Assembly: GCF_037975245.1 (NCBI RefSeq)
Contig: NC_092563.1
Coordinates: 14,806,001 to 14,870,000 of the forward strand
Source: Apostichopus japonicus
Lineage: Eukaryota > Echinodermata > Holothuroidea > Aspidochirotida > Stichopodidae
Direction: 5' to 3'
Length of the DNA stretch: 64,000 nt
A program made the position numbers and the translations under genes. Below the pieces are notes generated by a model, which had not been told where the DNA came from, made no database searches, and saw only the letters and a program-made list of their open reading frames with translations. Shown piece after piece: positions 28,364 to 40,300 of this stretch (its first letter is position 1; the number at the start of each line of letters is the position of its first letter).

Positions 28364-31300
28364 ATGGAAAACAACGGGCAGCCAAACAAGAAATCCAAAT
28401 GGACAATAGCTTCGTCGCACATGGCTAGACGCACCTACAATCCCATCAGGGCTGTCGTGGACGGAATGAAATTGGAACCTAACCCCGAAAAAGAATTGAT
28501 CTCCCTGTCTATTGGTAAAGTATCAATAAAACACATTAGTATTACAAGCAGTTTCACAGGATTTTAATTAGAAATTAAAAATTACTTAAATATTCGGCAT
28601 TCACAAATATTGGGGTATTTACTCGGTATGGTACGACTGTTCTGTTTATAGTCGTAATGAAATTGAAACTTTTGTGACATTTACGGTAGTCATGAGTGAG
28701 AATTGACTACTGTACTTACTGTACATGTACAGTAGGTGTGCCTAAGTTTTTGAGACTGCCAAATCATTTAAAGTTCGAAATTTGGTCTCTTTAAATGTTT
28801 GTGTATGTCCAGAGTGCTGATCTAGAGAGCCTAACCTGCTGAAGACACACACTGTAGTGTACCAGCAAGAAGCCCAGCAGAAGCTTTGATATCAACTGTT
28901 ATGTAGTCACAGCCGCTTTCTGGTCACTTCGCCCAATAACCATTTCGCCCAACTGCCATTTCATCCAACCAGCCTTGTCAATTTGCCCAACCAGCCTGGT
29001 CATTTCGCCCAACCAGCACATGTGGTCATTTCGCCCAACCTTGTTGGTCATTTCGCCCAACCTTTTTATTACTAATATTCAGTCAGAATAATATTACTTT
29101 TTCTATTTCACTAGTTCAATTTGATTTATTTTGGGTTATGTTACTTGGTGGTAGGTAAATAAAGTGAGGTCCGCTCGATATCGATCGGAGTTTGAACAGT
29201 TATTTCAGGTATAATGGGAGGATTACACTACTTACACAAGGCGGTTACGCTTGCAATGGAAGTTATATTATTATACAAACAAAGGGGAATCGGTGTGGAA
29301 TAATATCACAGTTTCTATTTCACTAGTTCAATTTGATTTATTTTGGGTTATATTCCTTAATAATCGAACGTTTTCTATCAAACCTCTCAAACCTAACCCC
29401 TAAAACACTGATCCATCCTCAAGTTTCCTTAATATTCGGTTCGTATCCTGTAACCTTAACAATTCCCGAACATTTCCTTTTGAAGTATAATATTTAATCA
29501 AGGTTGGGCGAAATGACCAGGCTGGTTGGGCGAAATGGTACGGTTGGGCGAAATGACCAGGCTGGTTGGGCGAAATGGTTGTTAGGCGAAGTGACCTGCT
29601 TCCGTCACAGCCTACCAGAGTACCTTCAACTTTCTAAATCCATCTCCACTTGACATTTGAAGAGCAGCCCTCAATATTCTCTACGGAAGTGGAAGATCAA
29701 TTGAGTGTTAATTATTGTATATCTCCAGACCTGTGATTTAAACATAATTTACAGCATTGTCCCCAAATCTGTTAAGACTTCCCAGAAAGATACCCAGCTA
29801 GCTCAAGTCATAGCTATAATGCCCTGGTCTTCATTTTCTTTTCTTTTTTTTCTTTTTTCCCATGCATACTTGGTGACCCTTCAAAATGTAACCTCTGGCA
29901 AGCCCAAAAAAGGGGTGCAATGATCCCGATTTAATGCATTTTTTAAATTCTGTGAAAGCATCTTACTGTACTTGAATGGGAACTCTTTTGAATATTCTCA
30001 AACTGGGGGGGGGGGGGAAATAATATCAATCATAAGAAATAGTTAAAGGAATGAAATCTTATCTTAAAATTGTTATTCTTTTATTTGGTGACACAACTTT
30101 GTTTATTACTTCACAATAACAGAAATTAGTGAAAAATGTGTGTGTTCTTTGGATAAAAATTGTTGAAATCCAGTGTTTCTACAAACTGACTGCAGTGATT
30201 TCCAGAAATGGTTGAGGTTGAGGTTGAATGCTGTGTTGTGTTCATCAAACTCAATCACCACCTCAAATATATATTGACTCAGTAAATCACCAAAGGCTCC
30301 TCTAAACTGCTTTTCAACTCAAGCTATCTATTGTACAGTATATAGAAATGAAACTTGAAGTAAATCTAGAGCATTGCTTGGATAGTTTATCTTGGTATTG
30401 AAATAATTTTAGCCTTTAATAAGTCAAAATATAACTTGGCCATATTCCCTTCCCCAACTCACCCCAACCCTCTCGTTAATTCTCCAAGGTTACGAGTCTT
30501 TGCTAAATAGTGCATTTTAATTTCTGCTGTTTTTCCAATGTGACTGATTTTGTTTTAATATATTATTCTTCAGGTGACCCAACCGTTTTTGGAAACCTCG
30601 GCCCGTCGCAAGAAATGAAAGATGCAGTGAAGAAGGCTTTAGATTCCGGGAAAAGTAACGGCTACGCTCCCTCTGTCGGTAAGTGACGAGAGAGGCAGTA
30701 CAGTATGCTCCCTCTGCTGGTTGGTTTGCTGTGCCAGTACTCTGAATCCACTTCCCCTCCCACCTTCCCCCATCCCAACATAACCTGTAAATCTTTTCTG
30801 TGGGTAAGGTTGAGGCTCCCTACAGTACCTTTTATCCTCCAGAACTGCTCCATCTGTGTGTGTGCATGTAAGTCTCATCCATGGTGTCTACTCTGGTTTT
30901 CATAATCAATTTTGGAAGTCTGATTAAGGAGAGTGAGTCTCTTAATTTGGGGGTATGATGAATATTTTGTACATGTACAGTACATGTTGACTCCCGCCAC
31001 CACCCCCCCCCCCCCCCGCATCAATGCAGACCGTAAAATTGTTAAGAAGTACTTTAAATTTGTAGGGTTTTGGTATGTTAGCAAACTGATATATAGCATA
31101 CAGTAGCTGCACAGCTGGCCTTGTGTGAAGGCAGATAAACTTGTAATTAAAGTTATCCTACTGTATTGATGACTTTTGTTTAATCTTTCTGGACAGGTTA
31201 TGAAGCAGGTAGGGCTGCTGTTGCTAAGAGGTTTTCGCTGCCTGATTTGCCATTGGACTCCAAGGTGAGTAGCGTCTATGTTACAGTAGGTACGTATAAA

Positions 31301-34300
31301 GCCAGTACATGGCCCTTGTATACAGGCCTTTCAAGATGGGGGAAAAGCTAGGGTCACCAGGGATTGGGGGGGGGCTATAGTCCCAGAGGCAGGGTCAAGT
31401 AGGAGAATATGGGTTGGAAAAAAAATTCTCAATTTTTTTCTTCAAAAATAGGTCAACAAATAGTGTGAACACTTGTATAGTAGGCATGTATATAAAATAC
31501 TGCAGCTGCATGTATACCCATAGAAACTGTTCTGTTCTAGTACGTTCCGCAGAAAATGGACGAATTCTATGTTTGCTTACAGTTAACTAATGCAATCATA
31601 CCCAGTGCTGTACCTCTTACCCAAGAATTCGTCCACATTATATTTTCTATAAAACATGCAGGCCTCAACTACTGAATACCATGCATTCCAGAATCAAAAT
31701 ATATATGACAAGGTTTTTGTTTGCTTTTGTTTTGCGACTGTTAAGCTACAACAGTCACCAACTTGTGAAATCAGTGATGTATAGTCCCTGTATTTTAAAA
31801 CAATTCTGTGTGATTTATGTATGGAATCATGAATTATCAATTTACTTGTTCCTTGTAAGGCATATTGTACAGTAGGTTAAACATATGTGTGTGAACTGGT
31901 GAATTTTTGTGCACCACGGGTCATGCCAGGCAGTGTATATGGCCTTAGGGAGTGTGTCAAGAGCTAGGTTTGGCCTCAGGAGGGGGGTGGTTTAACCCCC
32001 CTTACATTTTAAAGTCTTCTTTTATCCTTAATTGTATTTTGGATATGACAATACATTCATTATGCCTGTTCACGAAGACCCTCATTTTGACCAATGGCCC
32101 CATTCTTGCCATGCCTGCTTTGACAGTGGGGGGGGGGGGGAAGGGGGAGGTATGTGTAACAACACAACTTACAGTGGTATAAATTCTTATACAAAAAAAT
32201 ATAGAATATCTCTCAGGTCTTTTGTCAGTAGTATCTGATTAAAAGTTGGTAGACAAAAGCCCCTTTAACACAAAACATGACAAAGTAACTGGTGTGTGCT
32301 ACCATTGGCCTCAGCCTCCCTCATTAACCAATCTCCTTGATTTAAAAGGTATTGGCAGTACAGTGATTCAAAGGAGGATATTTGTTAACATGTCGAAATG
32401 AATGTTTCATATTCTTTGCTCATGTTGCGAATAGAGTCTGGCTAAGTTTTTTGCTTCTCATATCATTGGCGAGCTCAATCACAAACTCAGTGCACTATCT
32501 TTGACAAGGAGAAGAAAAAAATTCAGGAATTTTTGTAGAGAATTATTGCCCTAGTAACAAAATGAATTTATCTCGTAGACAGTGGCAAAATGGTTCCATA
32601 TGCCCTAGCTGGATAATTCATTCATGGTTTACATGTACAGTACAATTGCTTTAATGGTAATCACCTACTCCGGATTTATAAGCAGACATTTAATAAAAAA
32701 ACTCAGAAAAAAACTTATCCATTGGTTTGGATCAATACCAAGTTTTGTGTTCTGTAAATTGTCTGTTATCATATATCTGATACCATTTCAAGAGTTTTGC
32801 CAAACAAAATGTTTACCTAAATATGGTCTTGAGTTATATGAACTGTGTGAGCTATTCATAAACATTGCCGATATGCTTTCTGGATCTGGAGATAACAATC
32901 GTTGCTTTTTATATCTAGTTGACTTTACTAGCTGGGGTTTAATGGTTTGTTTAGCTGATCTTTTCTGTATCTTAATTTAATCTCAAAATCCTCCAATGAC
33001 TTTGGCAAATATTTAGTCCACAAACATTAATTGCAGACCATAAAAAGATTTGTCGACCTACAGTAAATTACTCATTTCTACTGACAGGCAAACAGTTACC
33101 AAGATATTTTTTTCAGTATTCCCACATGATATCTGCATGTAATAATTTCAACAGAGGCAAGAAAGATGTTGGCATCTCTCCTACAACAAGGTTGTTTTGA
33201 CCCTTCATTTTTGGAAAGTTGCATTTCCCATCATAAAGATATTTGCATGATTATTTCATTAAGCAAATCTGTCAACTCTCTCGGTATTACCGGAAATGTC
33301 CCACTAGTTAAAACAACCTTGCGCTCTTCCAATTTTATGAGCAAATCTCTTGGCCAAATCTCTTGGCCAAATTTGATTTCTAAACTTTTCTTAGAATTAG
33401 ATCATTCTTGCATTACTGTGCCAAAATTTTTAGCCTAGATGTTAACACCCTTATTAACCAAGTTAACAATGCAGCCATGGGAGATTTTAAAAGGATTTCT
33501 CTTAAAATTGATAGAGACGAGAAACATCCGCTTCGTAAGGCCAACTGAAGTCACTTCTTTAACAGACTAATTATAATTTGAGAAATAGGATAATCACGCC
33601 AAAATTTCAAACTGTACGTTTTAAAAATTCTTTTGCTTATATGGCTGCCATATTTAGTCAGGGTGTTGTTCCACAAAACCTACTTTAATTCATTTATTAA
33701 CTTTGGATATATTATTTGTACATACAGTACATGCTATTTTAAGCTTTATAACTCCTAACTGTTTTTCATATCCTATTTATAAATATGTACTTTCATGTAC
33801 TTATACTGGGTTTTTAATAAACTTGAAACTCATAAAAAAGATCAAATCATGAAACCACATGATCTTTTTTGTTATCAACGTTGAATCAGGTGTACGTGAC
33901 ACGGTTGGTTTGACCTTATCATCACATATCTAAAAGATAGAACTATGAATAGCAAAATAAATACCAACAGTCAATATTGTAATCAAAATTCTTCCTTATC
34001 AAATCATTTTAGAGATATAGTTATCAGTTAATAAGTGTTTGTGATAAACCCACTAGTTTGCCTTAACCTCTGTTGTAATGTTACAGTATATTAGAAGTCC
34101 CCCCCCCCCTCTCTCCATCCCACGCATCCACCATCAGTCTGGAGAAAATGTTCAGTCACAGGATTTTTTGAAAATTCAAAAGTATTTCTCAGCACAACCT
34201 TATGTTTAAGACCTACTGTAAGTATAAAAATAATATATAGTCTAAATAAATGTCTCAGAATGCACCATTCAATGTCTAAACTGAAATTTTCTTCTGTGGA

Positions 34301-37300
34301 CCATGAGAACTTCTACATGGGAGTCACATTCAACCAACACATACAGTAGCTACACACCTTATTTGTAAAGTTTTTGATCCCCCTACAGCCAGACCATAAA
34401 GGTTCCTGCCCAAACCAAAATCTGTTGTGGGGTAATGGGAGACATTTTTTTTTATTTTGGTACCTTGTTATTCTTACAACAGTTAGTATCCAGAAGAAGC
34501 ACTGTACAGCAGTACTGGAAGAGGCAAACAAACACAGATACACAATTATCATATTCATAAACCAGATAGAACCATTTTTGTATGCTGTGGAATTTATTGC
34601 AATTCTTTCTTACCTGTCTTCTCCATAACAAATGCACCATCTCATGTCAGAAGCCCAGCACAAGGGGCACATGCCTACCCAGTTTTGTGAAAAACCCCAA
34701 GGGTACCCATTCATACTAAAGAAGGTGCCCTTGTTTTAGAAAACATTCAAATACTGCAGTTTGTGGGATGGAATGCACAGAGGATTAATTAGGTTAGAAA
34801 GTTTAAAGGTAACTTTGCTTCCTGAAATCAAGGTCTCATGTCCCACTGCCCATCGAGGACAATACACCTTCCCTGTTCCCCCTCCCCCCCCCTCCCCATT
34901 GAACCACTTCTGCTGCCTCTGCATACCATCAAAAGTCACTGGAAATAACAAATTCAATGTCTCTGATAACATTTAGAAGAAACATATGTGTATTTTAACT
35001 TCTGTACCATTTGTTAGTTCCAGTATCATTCTTTAACATTATTAAAGTACAAAACAAATTTACTTTCAGGATGTAGTGTTTGCGTGTGGCTGTTCAGAGG
35101 CTCTTGAAATGGCGATCCTCGTGATGGCTAATCCCGGGCAGAATGTTCTTATACCTAAGCCAGGTTTCTCTCTGTATTGGACCATCTGTACAGCGTACAA
35201 CGTTGATACAAAGTATTACCGACTATTGGTAAGTATACCCATGTGTGCATATTCTTCTGGATATAATGGGGGAGGGGGGTGGGTTGGTGGAGAAGGGAAG
35301 GGGTAGTGCAGTTCAATTTGCCACAAAGGTTCAACAAACATTACACCTGATAAGCCTGATATAACTCTTTCAAGCTTGCTAATATATCATTGAATTTACA
35401 AGATATATTGTCTGTGATTTTTGTATTCCATTGGTACAATTTTCAAGGCAAAAACATTGTCAATTGCATGAAGCTATCCTGGACTATGGACTCGGTGTTA
35501 TAAAGAATAACTCAATCAATCTTGGTATGCACACTCCAAAAACTGGAAACGGAGTTTGTGACGTCTGGAAGAAATTGACGCTCCCTGCCGAAAAATTGTT
35601 TCCAACCCACTTTTATGATCTGGCTCCATAACTTGCAGACTGTCGTTTTAAAGTATATCAATCAAGTGACCAAACTTGTTGCAAGGCTTGTTTAGTCACT
35701 GTGTGAAGAGTAGGACACTGAGAAGGCTGCAGCATACTGCATCCAAGCTGCATAGGACATGCTGTATGTATGTGCGGTGTAGTGTCACATGATGTATGTA
35801 TGTGTATATGTATGTATGTATATTAGATCCTCCTGCAAGCAGGAACTCGGGAAGAAGCCTCATTTGCTTATCAAAGCCCCAAGCTGACCGAAGTCACTCT
35901 TATTTAACGTCCATGATTATGAATTGTTAATTGTCAACAACTCTGTAACTGGACGACATACATTAATCTGGGAGTGACTCGAACCGGGGATGGGCACTGC
36001 TGAGATATTATCTTTATTGTGTGATCTTGATTCAGCCTTGATTGGTTTATTTCCCTTATTACAGCCTGAGAGATCTTGGGAGGTAGATTTGGAACATCTG
36101 GAATCGTTGATTGATGAAAACACCAACTCTATCGTAATAACCAACCCCTCCAATCCATGTGGATCTGTATACTCGAAGGAACATTTACTAGATATTTGTG
36201 AAGGTAAGCAGCAATGAAATGAGGATTTATCAGAATCTGTATCTTCAAAGGAACAAAGAATTTATATTTGTGATGGTAGACAAAAGTGAAATGAGAATCC
36301 ATACAGATTGGTGTAAAGTTAGGAAAGTATACTAGAAATGGGTTTTTTTAATGGTGAAAAGTAGTGAAATAATTGATACTTGAAGTAGCAAGAAGTAATG
36401 AAGTGTGGATCCATGCATATCTGTATGATCTGATCAACGCATGGCATATGTTTGTAGTATTAAGCAATAATGGAATGAAGGATCCAAGCGGATCTGTTCA
36501 GAGAAGTCAACCCATGCTTGAGATTAGTTGTGGTGAGGAGTTAATGGAATGAAGGATCCAAGGGGATCTGTTCAGAGAAGTCAACCCATGCTTGAGATTA
36601 GTTGTGGTGAGGAGTAATGGAATGAGGATCCAACTGGATCTGTATCATCAAATCAGGAAATACTTCATATTTTGTTTGTGAATGTTACCACTTTGTAACC
36701 AGGGTGCTGTGATTGGTCGGTTTTAGACTCCATCTGTCAGACATTGTCTTTCAGCTCTGTTCAAATTATACCGTTATAACAGGAAAATAAAAGCATCAAG
36801 ACTTGTATATTATACAATTGGATTTTGTCTGTGAAAAAGCATGAAAATGTTCATATCTCGATGCCTTTGACAAATGTAAACTCAACGTGATTATCGTATT
36901 GGGCGATACATCATCAAATCAAGTCGATGCTTTTCAAATTGTATTAAAAACAGAGTGAATTTGCAGAGTAAGATGTTATTCATGCTACCTTTAAATATAT
37001 AACTGACATGTTCAAAGGTTATATGTCCTTTGCTATGCTTTACTGCCTTAAACCATAGGCAAATAGACTCGATGCTGTATGGTATTCGACAAATAGAGTG
37101 AATGTGTAGGTCTGAACATGTGCATAATGAAGTACAGTTAGATATTCAGCCTAGGCGTTCCTACCCAGGTAATCGATGTATCAAATTTGATAATAAAGGC
37201 AGCATGTACTGTAATTAATTAGAAAGTACTGGTTTATAAATATGGTTTCAGGATAACACTGGTATAAAAGTATTTAAACATAATTAAACCTGTAATATTT

Positions 37301-40300
37301 AAATCATATCTCTTTCTCTCTCTCTCTCTCTCTCTCTCATTTCGGTGCAGTTGCTAGGCGACACCGACTTCCAATCATTGCGGATGAGGTCTATGCGAAC
37401 ATGGTCTTTTCCAATACTAAATTTTATTCAGTCGCTTCTCTAGCTGATGAAATACCCGTCCTGACATGTGGAGGGCTTGCCAAGAGGTAGACATTGAAAC
37501 AAAAATCTGAACTATCAATATGTTAAAACAATAGTCCAGGTCAAAATTTCATTTTGATATGTTAAAAAGGAACATAATCTAAGCATTCTGGTGAAATTTG
37601 CATTCAATTCCTATGTACCGTTTTTGAGATGTTGACAGTTGAAGTTGCCACCTTTCGTACCAAAAGAGAACTTGGATCAAACAGGTGTGCCGTCCTTGTT
37701 GCACACTGATAAATAATGTTTTGTGTTCCTTTAAAATTGACGTCTAATTTTGTTCTCTACAATTGGATGCATCCATAATGTAAATGTACCATAGGTATTG
37801 GTATTTTATAAACTTCAAATACCCTTTACACAAACTAGTAACCCTATCCAATTCAAGGTCAAAGCAATAGACTGAAAAATAAAGAAAAAACAAAACATTA
37901 TTTGTCAGTGTGCAAGTATGACATCACACCTGTTTGCTTCAAGTTCACTTTTGGTAGAATATCAGATAACTTCAACTATCAATATCTTAAAACGGTACAT
38001 AGGAATTGAATGCAAATTTCACTAGAATGCTTAGAGTATGTTCCTCTGTAACATATCAAAAAGAAATTTTTACCTGGACTATTCATTTAATATACTTCTA
38101 TTGTTCATAGAGTCCAGAAATTATCAGGGTAGGATTTAAGCTTGTTGGTATGGGATAGAAGGAGGGAGAATAAGGGGGGGGGGGCAGGTGCTTGTGGGCA
38201 CCATTCCAGCAAAACATGTTTATTTAATGACATGATTTGTTAGTTAAGCTAACATTAAGTCACATGTAAAATTCAGCAGTGATGTGATATAAGCTGCTAG
38301 GCATAGCTACATTGTTATTGCACAAATGTTTGGTATTTCTTTACAGTATCAATGAATATCATGTAAGCACTCAGGTGGCATTGAGACTGCCGTTGTGACT
38401 ATAATGTACAATATATATATATCGTACTGCCGTGTTTATAAGGCTGTCATTTTTAATGTTGAAATATGTGGGGTGGGGAGGCATTCCAAGGATGATGTGT
38501 AGCACAGATAATATTTTGACAAATTTTACAAAACATATGTTTCCAACTTTCATGGTAGGTCCATGCCTCTTGTAAGGAGTTTATATTGTGTTTGTTGGAT
38601 TTGGCGAGCAAGTATAATGATGACTTATAAGTCTTTCCATTTGTAGAGAGCAGTGCAGTTTGTGATAATATTTGCAGAATTGATTCAGAATGTTTTATTA
38701 TTTGTGTTCGTTTAAGAAATAGTAGCAATAGCTAGATAGAAAGTTTTTAGTTTTCTTAGTTTATATCTTCACATTGGCTCTCAATTTTCTCTCTTCAGGT
38801 TCCTCTGTCCCGGCTGGAGGATGGGTTGGGTACTAATGCAGAGTCGTACGGGAGCCTTCCACGAGGAAGTTCGCAAGGGGCTTTTCAACTTATCCACCCG
38901 AATACTGGGACCGTGCACCCTCATACAAGCGGCTTTACCAGCCATATTTGACAACACTCAACCAGAGTTTTACAGCCATGCAATGGAAGTGTTTGAGGTG
39001 ATTGGGACTTAATTCACTATGTTATATTGAGTAAATTCCATCTTGGACTTTCCTCTCATTAATCACAAAAACATACTTGACCCTGTTCAGCTAAATCAAA
39101 TGCATCATTAAGGGATGTTAGTGTCTGATAATAATGAAAATAGAAAAAAAAAAAGTGTTGTTTTAGAGAATCTAGCTGGCTAGCCTTGCCAAGTAAAATG
39201 CCTTGAATTGATTCTTAATTTGCTTCAGTTTGCCTGGCTGTAGTGTCTCTTTTCTATTTAACAAGCATTTGTTGCATATAGCTTACAGTCACACTGTACG
39301 AAGTAAGGTAAAATAAATTGCCATCCACCATACGTTTCAAGTGATACCAGCAATTTTAAGTGAGATCAACTTAAAATAGCATCTTCAAACATTTATAGCA
39401 TCTGGTTACAATTCTTCACTGAGTGGTACGTTTGCAATATAATGACTAATGCTACAGTATGTAAGGAATAAGTTGCTTAGATAGGCCTGTTTATTGGTGA
39501 ATGAACCATCAAGGCCCTAAATGTTTGGGGAATAAATAATCGACAGGGGAGTAAATAGTGGCAGCTGAGTCCATTATTGTCAGTATTTCTTCCTTGTACA
39601 GGAAATTAACTATCCAGTTGGTGTTTGTTTTTCACCAGTTGCTAGATTGATATACTTTATGAACCTTTTAGTTTCTGGATATTGTTTGCTGTTTAGGCTT
39701 ACAGATAACCATTGGCTGAACCACGTCTAAGATTTTAAAAACATCAACCTTGTCATGGATGGGACTTTGTGTCAAAGGGTGATACCTTCAGCATGATGGA
39801 AGCTAGTTTACATTGCCCAATTATGTCTGTATGGACTTTAAGGTTTGCTAACTGCCCGAGTTGGGAGGAAAGGGGTTGGGAGGGAGGGTTGGATATGATC
39901 TTTGTTCCAGTTAAGAGCAGTTTGCATGAGCACTTAGTCAGGCTGTCCTGTGGGTAGCAATTGCTTGGAGCTGGTTAATTTTTACTCCTTATTTGCAAAA
40001 ATAACATACCCACCACCACTGTGAAATATCATAAGTAATTTTTTAGATTTCATAGAAATCTTTTCTGTGCATAAATATTTTCAGTGTATGTGCCTAAGGA
40101 CAGTCTCCAAGAATTAAAAGTAATATTAATAAGACTAGGCTGAAGAGACTATCACAGCAGTACAATGGATCTAAGACTAGTCTAGATATTGTCAATATAT
40201 CAAAATTCCTGAGTGCAATCTCTACGCAATTTCATCCAATCTTTTAGTATGCTAAAATTGCTGAAAAGAAATTCAGGAGTTATTAATGTTTTCAATCTGC

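Noticed and set aside
35431-35631. 66-aa frame ending [12 protein letters not shown]
   Set aside because: It sits in TAT intron 4, does not fit the TAT reading and matches no family I recognise.
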